A DNA stretch of 64,000 nucleotides from Isochrysis galbana (taxonomy: Eukaryota > Haptophyta > Isochrysidales > Isochrysidaceae), in contig CM030936.1 of NCBI GenBank assembly GCA_018136815.1, positions 2,569,079 through 2,633,078 on the forward strand, read 5' to 3'. Positions 1-10,361 of the stretch are shown here, one piece after another. The notes beneath the pieces were generated by a model. The model saw nothing but the letters and a program-made list of their open reading frames with translations, was not told the DNA's origin and searched no databases. Numbering within the stretch: position 1 is the stretch's first letter; each line of letters starts with the position of its first letter. Position numbers and translations under genes: made by a program.

Positions 1-1
1 C

Positions 2-415
2 GGTGAAGGGGAGGGGATCAGCTTCCGAAGCCCCGCCTACCGGGACTATGCCCCGCCGTCATCAAAAGGGGTCTTTGATCAAGATATCACCCCGATCGAG
101 ACGGCCGCGGCGCGTCAGGATGCGGAAATGGCAAGGCTTCAAGCGCAGACCAACACCCTAAAAGGGGCTGTGGAGCGCCTACAGTCATCCCTTGCCGCGG
201 CAGAGGCGAGGGAGGGGCTTCTCCGGGATCAAGTTGAAGCAGGGTTCAAAGCCCTGACTCAGCTACTCCAAGCCCGCCAAGAGCCCACTTCAAGTCCGTC
301 CATGGATCGGACCGAGGCGGCTGCGGATTCTGCTAGGCCGGCTCAGAAGGAACCATCCATGGACGAGCCTCCTGCCGGAGCCGCTCTGCGGACAAATTGT
401 CGTTGTCTACCGTAG
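2..415 (+). CDS. C-terminal part of a coiled-coil ORF inside an LTR retrotransposon (5' partial)
   Basis: The frame is open from the window edge to a stop at 413-415, giving about 137 residues. The central part is rich in Q, E, A, R and L with heptad-like spacing, which predicts a coiled coil. The tail is rich in P, S, E and A. It lies upstream of a polypurine tract and LTR, so it is probably a retrotransposon structural (gag-like) or accessory protein. I recognise no protease, reverse transcriptase or integrase motif. The 5' end is outside the window. Confidence 0.4.
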   Translation, partial: GEGEGISFRSPAYRDYAPPSSKGVFDQDITPIETAAARQDAEMARLQAQTNTLKGAVERLQSSLAAAEAREGLLRDQVEAGFKALTQLLQARQEPTSSPSMDRTEAAADSARPAQKEPSMDEPPAGAALRTNCRCLP

Positions 416-912
416 GTTCTCGTGCAGTGGAGGCGGAGACTAGTTCCTTCTCCTCACCTCTCTCCCCGGTTCGTTATATTTCTCCGTCATCGTGTTCATT
501 CTCTCGTCTCGAAGTTGCAGCAACCATCTGGGTCAGGGTTCCGCTAGCTCTCCGAGATCATTCGGACTGCGCGATGCTAGTCGACCGCCTACCAAATCGC
601 GAGGCTCTCGATTCGTCCCCTCTCGTAATGCCCACGGTGGTCACGCCCACGGACGATCACCGCATCGCGGTGACGATCGTCCACACCGGAGTCGATGCGC
701 TGACCCTGCCGTCTCTGCATCCGATAGCTTCGCTCCAGGTGCGTTTCAAGTTGCACCGGGGCTGGACTCCGAATGGAAGCGAGGGAGATGGTGACCCTGT
801 CACCGCGCTGAGCGAGGAGCAACGATCTCTACTCGACTCAGCCACCATCGATCCGGACCGGCTTCTTTCCGACGATCAACGAGAAGAAGTACGCCAACTC
901 TTGAGGTGCTGA
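397..912 (+). CDS. Unrecognised ORF at the 3' end of the retrotransposon internal region
   Basis: An open frame of about 171 residues overlaps the end of the preceding ORF in another frame, so the two may be one product split by a frameshift, or the second may be chance. The C-terminal half looks protein-like, with acidic and Leu-rich stretches ending in a short charged helix. It ends about 285 bases before the LTR. I do not recognise a family. Confidence 0.25.
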   Translation: MSLSTVGSRAVEAETSSFSSPLSPVRYISPSSCSFSRLEVAATIWVRVPLALRDHSDCAMLVDRLPNREALDSSPLVMPTVVTPTDDHRIAVTIVHTGVDALTLPSLHPIASLQVRFKLHRGWTPNGSEGDGDPVTALSEEQRSLLDSATIDPDRLLSDDQREEVRQLLRC

Positions 913-1197
913 ACGCGTGCTGCCTGCGCTCTACACCCGGCGCAACACCCGAGCAAAGCTCCTGTAAAAGGGAGAAGTGGGTGGGGCAGTGCGTACGAAA
1001 GAGGCCGCCGCGTTAAGCCGCCGATTTCGTGCTCGCTTTGGATCCAAAGGGTGTTCTTGTCTCCACGTTTCGCTCGCTATGTTCCGTTGCTTCTTGTTCC
1101 GATTCTGACCTCTGGTCAGCCCAAGTTCCAGGTTCCAGGTCTCTGTTTCCAAGTTCACCGCTCGACATCGGGAGACGTCTCGATCTTAGTCGGGGGG
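913..1197 (+). other. Retrotransposon 3' untranslated region with polypurine tract
   Basis: No credible ORF is present. The last bases before the LTR, 1191-1197, are CGGGGGG. A G-rich purine run directly beside the LTR is the usual plus-strand priming site, and it marks this as the 3' side of the element. Confidence 0.5.
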
Positions 1198-1963
1198 TGT
1201 CGCATTCATCCTAGATGATGCGATTTCCAGGCTCTTGTTTCCAGGTCCTTCGCCGTGCGCCCACACGGTGAAGCTCAGGTACATCTAGGTTGGTAGGGTT
1301 CGTCCCTAGCGATCTAGAATTCGGGTTCTCGTTTCGTTCCTTCTAGCCTGTTTGTCAGGTCTAGATTCCAGGTTTCCTCCTTTCGGGTAATCTTGACCCA
1401 AAGGAGCCAGGTCGCCTGTCACTCGCTGCGCGCTTGTCTCAGGCTCTCGAGTTACCTTGTGAAGGCTTGTTTAGCTTCTTGCAAGGCTTGTTGTTTCTTG
1501 TTGGGTTCCGGTTCTTTCTTGGGACCTGCTGACTTTCGTTGTTGTCCAGGCCTGTTCTTCGTAGGTTCTGCTTGGCCTGGTTAGGGTTTCGTTGAATCCC
1601 CGCGTTCGGCGTTTGGCGTTGGCGTTCGGAAATTTCCTCTCACATTCCCTAGGTCCGCTACCCTTGGCTTGTAGGTCCTTGCTTCTTTCTTCTCGGTCAA
1701 GGTTTTGGCGAGCGAGTCGGTTGCTCTAGCCGCTCGAGATTTGAGGTTTAATTTGCCATCTCCCCTTGGAGATCGGTGTAGGTTCGCTTCCTAGGTGAGG
1801 GAATCTTTCCCCTTGATGCAAGTTACATGCAAGCCCTTGGCCCCTTTGGTGTTTCTTCCCCTTGGTTGCTACTCAGGGTTGTTCGTTAGAAGCGTCTAGA
1901 AGGTTCACGCTCAACGGCAAGATTTCCTCTGTCGTGAAGACATCTCGTTGCGATCTGTATCCA
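1198..1963 (+). mobile_element. 3' LTR of a retrotransposon (766 bp)
   Basis: The repeat starts with TGTCGCATTC and ends with CTGTATCCA, giving the usual TG...CA borders. A second copy of nearly the same length (769 bp) lies in reverse at 50908-51676, and the two match along their whole length with scattered differences. A polypurine tract sits directly upstream. The 5' LTR and most of the internal region lie outside the window, so a target-site duplication cannot be tested. Confidence 0.8.
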
Positions 1964-2784
1964 AAGTGATCGCCGTGGTCGCGCGACACGACGCTCCCCT
2001 TCGGACTCTCCGCTACGTGGGAAGTTACAACGGAGACACGCTCCGGCCGTCGCTGCGGAGTCTCTCTCTCTCTCTCGCTCTCTCTCTCCGTCTCTCGCGA
2101 CGTGTTTGAGTTATCGGTGATTTGGGGTCGCGGTTGCTTGATAATTTGCTTGGTTTGGGTGAATGATTCCGGTGTGTTCGTGAGTCGGTGTATCCTGTTG
2201 TTCTCAGCTTCGTTGTCCGTCGTTGTTCGCTGCGTCGCTGCACTCAAGCAGCTTAGGCTCCCTCCCTGAGGGAAGAGTTCTTTGTAGGTCTAACAATCTC
2301 TTACAACCCATCACACTAGGGCCGCTAGGAGCGCCTCGCCGCCCCACAGCCCTTCGTTCGCCGTTCGTTCCCCGTCCAGACACCCAAATGGGGTTGCCCG
2401 ACCCAGTCCAGAATTTCATTCACCCGACTCCCGGTGGGGAGGAGGGCCAAAGCGCCGCGCTAGCCGCCGGTGCTGCTCGCGACGGAGTGGCTCAGAGCCC
2501 TCCGGCTCCGCTCGACTCGACAGGAGAGCGTGGGAGAGGAAGTCAAGTGTTGAAGGATGGCCCAAGGCAGGGCACTGAGTTGTAGGTTCTTGTGGCCCAC
2601 AAGAGTGGGGTGAAAACGAGAAGTGAGTCAACATGGAAAACAGATGCATAGGGTGCTCTCCGTAAGAGATTGATGGTTGTGAAGTGCCCTCCCATGTGCT
2701 CAGCTGCCCTCCCACATGAGGTGCTCTTGGGGTGGGAGGGTTTCCCACTGTTGGAGGGGGTCTCGAAGACCCCCTGCATGCTAT
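1964..2784. other. Intergenic, TC-rich, no recognised gene
   Basis: It contains a short CT microsatellite near 2060-2095 and several open frames on both strands that overlap one another and carry no domain signal. I see no gene here. Confidence 0.4.
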
Positions 2785-3010
2785 GCAGAGCCATGGTGGC
2801 AACCTGTTCGGTGCCAGCGCTCGCCACCCTGCGCGCTCGCGCGGGTGTGGTTTGGATGGGGCTGGATGGGCTTTGAGAGGGCTTTCTGACGAGCCGCCTC
2901 AGGCGGCGTGGGGCGTCCCAGGTGGAGGTGGGGCGCACTGGCGAGGGTCGCCTGAGGCTCGGGAGCGGTCGCGGCACGCTCCATAGGTCAAACTATAACA
3001 ATAGTTTTTG
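2785..3010 (+). repeat. Dispersed repeat, about 226 bp, uninterrupted copy
   Basis: The segment from GCAGAGCCATGGTGG to ATAGTTTTTG recurs at 50847-50907 plus 51677-51816, where it is split by a solo LTR. Flanking sequence does not match between copies, so these are the approximate repeat borders. No terminal inverted repeat or ORF was found. Confidence 0.6.
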
Positions 3011-3232
3011 TCACAAACTTCATATAAACGTTCTAAGAAAATTGGGGTATGGTCCTACAGATCTCGTGATCATCATGGCAAGGAAGATACTCTCCACGAA
3101 TAGCACGTGGGTGACTCATGTGGGGTGAGAGCAAGAGCAAGGCGACAGGACAGCGAGGCGTCTCGGCGTCAATTGCAACAGCCATCGCGACCGTCGGCAG
3201 TAGTAAGGATCCGGCAGCTTTGGCCAATAGTC

Positions 3233-6200
3233 TCACATGAGCGTGCAAGCACCACTGCCATCCCCTGTCGATACCCTTGCACCTCCCGTGCTCGGGCGCG
3301 CCTGGTATGGCGAGTCTTGCTTGGCAGGGTTTTGGCCTCCGAGAGAGCCTCCCTTGTATCGCGCCTTGAGCTGCTGCGCTTTCAAGGCCGAGATCTCGTC
3401 GAGCTTCTTCAGCGCCTCGTCACGTTCGCGCGTCACGGACCCGAGCTTTCCGAGAACAATCTTGAGCTCCTCCTCCGCCTTTTGCGCCCGCTCGGTTGCC
3501 TCTCGGATTAGCCTCGTCGCCTCTGCCTCGTCCTTTGCGCCCGTCAGCTGCGACTCGAGAGTCTCGATCGAATTTTGCGCGTGGTTGCGCCGGAGCTTCT
3601 CCACTTGCAACCGGAAGTTGGCCTCGTTCTTGATATGCTTTGTTTGCTCTTTCGCCTTGTAATCGATCATGTCTTGCAACCCGGCCTTCACCTCTTCGTG
3701 AGCCATCTCCCAGTCGATGATTTTCTTCTCGCCGCCCCCATTCTCAAGCATCGCCACTTGCGGGTCGAAAACATGGAAGACCTGGCTCAGCCCGAGAACT
3801 AGCCGGTCGTTGTGCTTAAGCTCGACAGGAAGTACGACTTTTTTTCCGTTCACGAAGCACACCCCTTCCCCAGGCCCTAGCGTCAGCTTCCGCGTGGCCG
3901 AGTCGTCGAACGAGATGTCGCAGTGCGAATCTTCGATGCCCTCGCCACCAAGCGTGTGGTAGAAGTCGTCGTCGGCCTCGTCGAGCCCGAACGTGTGCTT
4001 TCCAGGGTAAAGCAAGTGGATGAGCCGTCCGTTGAGAAGAGCGTCTTGGTTGAGGTTGCGCAACGATGGGTAGACCTGCAAGTCCTCGCGCGAAACGTCG
4101 AGGCCGAGCTCGCGCGCCATCTCGGACACGTCCTCCTCGGAGGAGGCCATTTTTTGCTCCCACGACTTGGTAAGCTCGGCAAGCATCTCCGAATTCCGCG
4201 CAAGCTGCTCAGCAAGGGCTGCCTTTTGCCGCTCGGCAGCCTCAGCTTTTGCCTCGACACGTTGCTTCTCCTTCTCAAACTGCTTGGCGGCCTCCTCGAC
4301 ATCCGCGGGTGCCGAGACGGATAGTTTCTCCATCACCTTGGCGAGGGCTGCCTCTGCGTTGTCCGTGGTTAGGATGCCCGAGCCTGCTTCCGAGCTCACC
4401 TTGTCGAAGGCCTCTTCGGCCAACTTGGTCGCCTTCTCAATCTGCTTGAAGTCTTCACCGTCTACCCCGTCGATGCCGAGCAGCGAGACCGCGGCGCGCA
4501 CGGCCTTGACGACCACGGGCTTCGAAAGTAAATTGCCCATGGCCGCCTGACGCTCGCCCTCAAAGTCGTAAAGAACGTTGGAGATGGCCTTTTTGCGCAC
4601 AGGCTCGGGGGCCGACTCCACTTTCTTCATCACCTGCTCCATAACGTCAACAAGCTGGTCGTAGGATAGTGCGCCCTTGCTCCAAACTGGAGCCCCGAAG
4701 GCAAGGAGCTCCTTGGCCTCACTGATGGCCGCCTCCAGCTCTTCACGTGGCACTTCTGCCTCCTCGGAGTCCCACATTTCCAGCGTCTCCGTGACCATGG
4801 AGATAGTTTCCTCGGGCCCCATCCGCGCACCGCCCGAGGCGCGCAGGCTATAGAGACGGCCAAGCTCGGATAGGGCTTCGTCGACGGCGTCCTTCTTCGA
4901 GTACTCCGACACACCAGGGACCTGCATGATAGCATTCTTCAGGATGGTCTCCATGTCGTGTCGACCGAGCATCGACTTGGACGCCGCAGCCGCACGCTCA
5001 GCTTCCATCCGCTGCATCTCCTCGATGGCCTTGGCCTTCTCCTCCTCGGAAGCGGCCTTCGCGTTTGCTACCGCCTCCTCGATTTTCCTAGCCAACTCTT
5101 CCTCGGTGATGGTATTCCCGTAGTCACGCTTGAGGTCGGATGTCTGATCAGCGGCGGCACCGCTCTCGCCGCCGCTGCCTTCTAAGGGTGAGAGATCGAC
5201 GCCCTCGCCGTTGGCAATGCCCGACAACATCTTCCTTAGCTTGTCGTTTTCCGCCTTGAGTTCGCGGATAAGCTTATCAGTCGGGTTCTCCATCACTTCC
5301 ACCACGACCTTGATTTGCTTCGCACGATCCGCATATCGAAGGGTCGAGAGCGACTCGTCATAGTTGATATTTGCGGGCGAGACCGCCGCTACCATGACCG
5401 TCTTCGAGTTACCCCCAAGAGCCGACTGGAGCAATTCGGTGAGTACATGCGAGCGATACGGCACAAAGACCTTCTTCCTCGGGTTATTGGCTTTCTCCGC
5501 CAATGCAGAGATGACGTTACCGAGCGCTGAGAGCGACACGTTGATCTCGATGCCCTCCTGCAGACGTGCGCCAGTCGCGCCCGTCGACTCGGCCCGCTCG
5601 GAACCTGCCAGGTCGACAAGCACGATGTCAGATGCAAACTCGCGCTCCCGCCCCTCTTCTTGGATCTTCTGACCCAGGGTGATGGTGACGATGGTGTGGG
5701 CCCGAGAGGAGGTGGCATTCATGTTTGTTGCCCCAACAGTTCGATTTGCGGTTCCTACATCTTGCACCTTCTCGATGGCCTTGTACGACCCGACAGCCGA
5801 CTTCTTGAGGCCCTGCACGTATGTGCCCGTCTTGCCGTTGCGGATTTTGAGCTTCTCCTTGCTTTTTGGATTGAGGAGATCGCGCAGCTCGCGCCCGTAG
5901 ATTTCCATCATGGCGCACTCAACTTGAAATTTATGAGTGGCCGACTCCTGCTCCTTTATGCGTTTGAAGATCTCCTCACACGCCAGGGGCAGGATGCCCT
6001 TGTTGCTACCATATCCAACAAAGGAGTATGACTTCCCCGCTCCTGTTTGGCCATATGCGAACATTGTGCAATTGTAGCCCTGCACAGTGAGAGGGTCATG
6101 AGATAAGCTCATGCGCTCGCAGATCTCGATACGACCTCGATTGGGCGGCTCTACTGGGAGGCATGGCCCAAATGCATACGAACGACCAGCGACCGTCGCC

Positions 6201-6675
6201 GGTCCCTTGTAGGTGCTTACCGCCCAAGCGTTCTCAAGCATCTTCACTCCGAGATGCTCATAGACGTCCTTTTGCGAGGAGTACTCGGCGCCGAACTGGG
6301 ACGCGGGGCCACCCGCTGTATTATACCCATCCTCCTCCGTCACGAAACCGTCGTGTGACCAGTACGAGTAATCGAAGGCGAAGTCCTTCTCAGAGTCATC
6401 TTCTGGGTTGATGATCGTGGTTTGTGGGCCCTGTGTGGAGGGCGAGTTCGACCATGAGCGCGCTCAACAAGCGCAAGCCCACCAAAAAGGTTGACCAATC
6501 CCGACCCTTGTGAGAGCACCCGCCTCGCCCCAGCTTGCGCTTCCAGCTTGCAGCTCTTCTCTGTGAGGCCGGCAGGTTGGACCTTCATCCGGATGATGCA
6601 TTTGGAGTTGGCCTCCTTCTCGCGGTTGTTGAAGGGTCGGACGCGCACTGCGACCTTGACGCTCTCAGCTGACAT
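3233..6675 (-). CDS. Kinesin-3-like motor protein with FHA domain (3 exons)
   Basis: A microtubule motor ATPase predicted to move cargo along cytoplasmic or flagellar microtubules. Exons are 6675-6583, 6430-6221 and 6079-3233, both introns GT-AG and in phase 0, giving about 1049 residues. The start ATG at 6675 opens the conserved VKVAVRVRPFNNRE strand. The P-loop GQTGAGKS is at about 111-118, followed by switch I (NATSSRAH) and switch II (DLAGSE). A neck helix and Glu/Lys-rich coiled coils follow. An FHA-like domain (NGRLIHLLYPGKHTFG to LGLSQVFHVF) lies at about 770-875, then another coiled coil and a polar tail. In kinesin-3 the FHA domain usually follows the motor closely; here it is near the C terminus. 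The second intron could be read through in frame, but doing so would insert about 46 residues into the motor core, so I treat it as an intron. Confidence 0.9.
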
Positions 6676-6951
6676 CGCGCCTGTGCAACTGCACGCGCGC
6701 GGACCGGGTGGGGTGGGGGGTGGGGGGGGTGGGGGGGGCGAGGGGGGGGAAGGTGCTCTGCAGCAGGAGAGAGGAGAGCACGAGGAGGGAGGCGGAGCGG
6801 GGCGCGGCGAGGAGAGAGTTCGTCTGTTACGCTTCCCCATTCCGAACATTTTATTTTTATTATATTTAAGGTGGTAGGTGCAGGTTTTTTTCGGCTCCCC
6901 CCCCCCCCCCACCCGCCCCCTCCTTTCCCTTTCCCTTCGCTCGCGCAAGCA
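6676..6951. promoter_or_regulatory. Divergent promoter region with G and C homopolymer tracts
   Basis: Only 276 bp separate the kinesin start (-) from the transposase start (+). It holds a G-rich run at about 6711-6750 and a C run near 6899-6910. An AT-rich core lies around 6850-6870. No classical TATA box can be assigned with confidence. Confidence 0.35.
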
Positions 6952-9807
6952 ATGCGGCGACTTCGCGCGGAGGCCTTCAGCGACTCGGCCTCAGAGGCTG
7001 GGGAGGAGGAAGTGATGGTGATGGAAGGGCCGGATGGAGACTCGGACCATGAGCTTCCCATGGCTGAGGAAGCCCCACCTCCACCTCGACCTCGCGGCCG
7101 GCCAAAGAAAGCAGCGAGGCCAGCTGCAGCCGAGGCGATGCGGAATGGCGCAGGCGCGCCACAAGCAAAGCGCGGTCGTCCACGCGGCAAGGGAAGGGCA
7201 TCGCCAGCCGCATCTCCTCCATCGGGCCCACGCAAGCGCCGGCGCAGTGACATCTTCTCGCCTGCTGAGGCAGCAGCTCACGACCGCCAGGAAGCAAAGC
7301 AGCTGCGCGAGCTGAAGGCGCGCATCGAGGCTGCGACTGCGAGCGCAGCCTTCGACGTGTTCTCCACCGTGGACGTCCGTGAGCTCGCCAACTCCATCGC
7401 GATGAAGACGCAGTCAAAGTGCTGCTCGGCCGAGTTCATCCCGGTGGCTCCTGAGTCGAAGATGGCCATTCACTCGGTGATGCTCCCGTTCATGTGCTCA
7501 GTGTGTGGGGACATGATCAACATCAAGACGGGCAAGGCATGCCGTATCAATCTCGACGTGGACTCGGGCTCGGAGGGAATGGATGAGGATGGCGATGGGC
7601 TGACTAAGAATGATCGGCGGAAGCAAAAGCGGAGGAAGCAAACCAACTCTCGACCGGAGTACATCGTGATGAAGGTTCTTGGGTGCCTGCTCGCAGGGCA
7701 GATGTATTCGGACTACGCAACTGTGGCGATCGCGCAAGGGGAGCAAGTGATGTCGCATAACACCTTCGACCGATACCTTAGCAAGCTCCTACCGTGGATC
7801 GAGAAGCTGCAGAAGGAGATGCTTGAGTTGGTGCGCTACTTGGTCGTACGATACGGTTCAATCGAACAGCTCGTCCTCACGAACGACATGTTCTGGCTCA
7901 CACGTGGACGCAACTCGCTCAATGGCTCAGGCACAATGTGTGACCTCGACTCCGGGGGCATCCTCGCGTATCGGCACTACTGCATTGGCACGGACATGCT
8001 CAGTGGTAAGGGCGGTTTTGAGTTCACTCCGAAGGCCATGGACGCCATCGGCTGCGGCGAGATGCTGGATGACATAGTCGACTGGTTCGAGAAAGGCGAT
8101 CTCGACGCCCTCATTGACAAGTACAACCTGCGTGTTCGTCCTTCCCTCGACGGTATCGTGCTCGACGGTGACGCCTCAACGAACTTGTTGATCCCGCTAG
8201 TGCTTGCCAAGGCGAAGCAAACCACCGGCCGCACGAACTACTGTTCCCAACTTCGCGTTTTCGACTGCTCCAACCACTTGGGCAAGAACGCAGGCGCAAA
8301 GGCGTTCGAGGTTGGACATCGCCTTCATAAGACGTGCAGTTGCAAGGACCGTATCACTCAGCTAGGCGAAGTGGACAAGCGGCAGCCCAAAGACCATCGC
8401 GGTCTGAATGTGCAGGCTCACCCTCTTGTCAAATCATGGCAGCGATCTACATCGGCAGCTTTGCGCAGCGCGAAGGACTGGCGCGCGAAAGCGGAGACCG
8501 AGGCTCGGACTGCGAGGGAAGCAGCAGCCGCGGCAGGCACAGAGCAATCTCCGGACATGCAGTCTCCGTTACCATCAATGTCGTCCCTTGCAGTCCAAGG
8601 GATCGAAGAAATGGTGAATCACCTTAGCAATATCCACGAGGGGAAGGGCTTCCTCACCGGCAAGCTACGGACTTGCCGCTTGCATGACCTGACATTGCCA
8701 AACGGTGAGCCATACGTGTCCCGGCAGTGGAATGATTGTGCAGACTTCCGGGCCGAAATGGAGGCGTGGCTCAAGACTAAGTTCTTTAACAATATCGATG
8801 GTGTGATTCACCCGGAGCGTGGCGCAATGTGCCAGAATGCCTCAGAGCGCGTCGGCACCGTTGCACTGCATTACAGAACCAAGGAGAAGCAGCTGAGGCC
8901 CACACACTACGTTTGCTCCACTGGTCTCGCTATGGCACACGTGCAGAACGTTTGCATCCACAAATTTCGCAGGCAGCTCTTGTTGAAAGGTGAGACAGAC
9001 GACAGGATCGAGGCCTTCGGGACGATGGAGTCGCGCCTCTTCGAGCTCGTTGGCCTGCAGAGTAGGCCTGCGCAGCGCGCGCAGTGGATGCAGCGAGTGT
9101 CTGTCAGAGCGAAACGCAGCATGTTCCGGAAAACAGTAGAGTACAAACGGAAGCGTAGCCAACAGCGCAAATCTCTCACTGAGAAACGCCAAAACTATAA
9201 GACCGATCATCGCTACAAGTACAAGGGCGACACCGGTGGCAAGTCCCGTTCGACTTCTGGAGCGCAGGGTAAAGGTGTGGTAGGAGCGTGTACGTGCACC
9301 GCCACGTGCCAACGTGGCTGCCCTTGCCGGGAAGCCGCCACAATGTGCACCAACCTGTGCCATGCAAAGTCGACAAGGTGCCGCAACCTCCTCAACGGGG
9401 GAAGTCTAGTAGGGGAGGATGCCGACATATCAGGTGCCGGGTCGTCCCAAGATCACGCGGCTGCAGCGCACGGCATGGTTTGCAGCGGTGCAACCGGTTG
9501 GCATCCACAGCAGCGCGTCCCACCGGCTGAGACAGAGGATCTGACCGATCGGACGGTGATGTGCTATTGGGATGGAGCTGGGTGGCTGCAAGGCACCATC
9601 CTCGAAGCAAATATGGACGACACTGAGCTAGATGGCGAGGACGTCGCAAACTGGCTGGTGTACTATGACGTTGATGACACAACGGCCGCGCATTACCTGT
9701 CGCACGATTCGTACTTCACCACAGCGGCGGACGACGACTCACTGTCATCCGTGGAGCACGGTGCTTGGTACCTGTTGCTTGATGAGTGCGAAGAGTGCGT
9801 GTTCTAG
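6952..9807 (+). CDS. Mutator-like transposase with CXC and Tudor-like C-terminal domains
   Basis: Predicted DDE transposase that cuts and moves its own element. From ATG 6952 it encodes about 951 residues; the open frame extends 81 bases upstream but only through a Pro tract. Residues 1-100 are basic and AT-hook-like (RPRGRPKK). A Cys pair module (CSVCG) lies near 185. The catalytic core matches the Mutator family seen in animals and protists: first Asp in LTNDMFW (about 312), second in GIVLDGDAS (about 405-407) and a Glu in NASERVG (about 632). A CXC/tesmin-type cluster of nine or more cysteines spans about 780-815, and a Tudor-like domain (YWDGAGWLQGTI to WLVYYDVDD) spans about 862-925. There is no stop or frameshift, so the copy may be recently active. 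It could also be a domesticated gene, though the inverted repeat beside it argues for a transposon. Confidence 0.75.
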   Translation: MRRLRAEAFSDSASEAGEEEVMVMEGPDGDSDHELPMAEEAPPPPRPRGRPKKAARPAAAEAMRNGAGAPQAKRGRPRGKGRASPAASPPSGPRKRRRSDIFSPAEAAAHDRQEAKQLRELKARIEAATASAAFDVFSTVDVRELANSIAMKTQSKCCSAEFIPVAPESKMAIHSVMLPFMCSVCGDMINIKTGKACRINLDVDSGSEGMDEDGDGLTKNDRRKQKRRKQTNSRPEYIVMKVLGCLLAGQMYSDYATVAIAQGEQVMSHNTFDRYLSKLLPWIEKLQKEMLELVRYLVVRYGSIEQLVLTNDMFWLTRGRNSLNGSGTMCDLDSGGILAYRHYCIGTDMLSGKGGFEFTPKAMDAIGCGEMLDDIVDWFEKGDLDALIDKYNLRVRPSLDGIVLDGDASTNLLIPLVLAKAKQTTGRTNYCSQLRVFDCSNHLGKNAGAKAFEVGHRLHKTCSCKDRITQLGEVDKRQPKDHRGLNVQAHPLVKSWQRSTSAALRSAKDWRAKAETEARTAREAAAAAGTEQSPDMQSPLPSMSSLAVQGIEEMVNHLSNIHEGKGFLTGKLRTCRLHDLTLPNGEPYVSRQWNDCADFRAEMEAWLKTKFFNNIDGVIHPERGAMCQNASERVGTVALHYRTKEKQLRPTHYVCSTGLAMAHVQNVCIHKFRRQLLLKGETDDRIEAFGTMESRLFELVGLQSRPAQRAQWMQRVSVRAKRSMFRKTVEYKRKRSQQRKSLTEKRQNYKTDHRYKYKGDTGGKSRSTSGAQGKGVVGACTCTATCQRGCPCREAATMCTNLCHAKSTRCRNLLNGGSLVGEDADISGAGSSQDHAAAAHGMVCSGATGWHPQQRVPPAETEDLTDRTVMCYWDGAGWLQGTILEANMDDTELDGEDVANWLVYYDVDDTTAAHYLSHDSYFTTAADDDSLSSVEHGAWYLLLDECEECVF

Positions 9808-9819
9808 TCGCAGGTTGTG

Positions 9820-10361
9820 TTGGGGCTCCATGCACGGGCGTGGCTTGCTGTGCATAGCCTCCTAGAGTCCGCGCTTGGCGTCGGAGTTGAATATCGCCGG
9901 ATATCAGCATAAGCATGCGCAAGGAGTGTCCGTGCCGTACGTGTTGGTGTGAGCGCTGAGGTTGGTTTCAAGAGCTGTGAGTAGGCTCATATGGAAGATC
10001 AGAGTAAATGCTCTCTACCTCATATTTTCTGGTGAATTTTAGGGACTTGCAATCCGTCTTTTGAGCCACGGTAACTTGAGAAAAGACAGCAATGGGTATT
10101 TTTTGGACTTAGACGCCTTTAAGTCTCCGGGAGGGCCTGTAAAATACACCAAAAAATATGAGCTAGAGAGCATTTACTCTGATCTTCCATATGAGCCTAC
10201 TCACAGCTCTTGAAACCAACCTCAGCGCTCACACCAACACGTACGGCACGGACACTCCTTGCGCATGCTTCTGCTGATATCCGGCGATATTCAACTCCGA
10301 CGCCAAGCGCGGACTCTAGGAGGCTATGCACAGCAAGCCACGCCCGTGCATGGAGCCCCAA
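9820..10361. repeat. Large inverted repeat with arms of about 221 bp and a 100-bp spacer
   Basis: The left arm 9820-10040 is the reverse complement of the right arm 10141-10361, with only a handful of mismatches. These include GCATAAGC against GCAGAAGC, and a few near the inner ends. The spacer is 10041-10140. The outer end begins 12 bases after the transposase stop. RNA or single-stranded DNA from here would fold into a very long hairpin. Confidence 0.9.

Noticed and set aside
6080-6220. Reading the kinesin through without intron 2
   Set aside because: The frame is open, but it would insert about 46 non-conserved residues between NAWA and GYNCTMFAYGQTGAGK in the motor core. Good GT and AG signals flank it.
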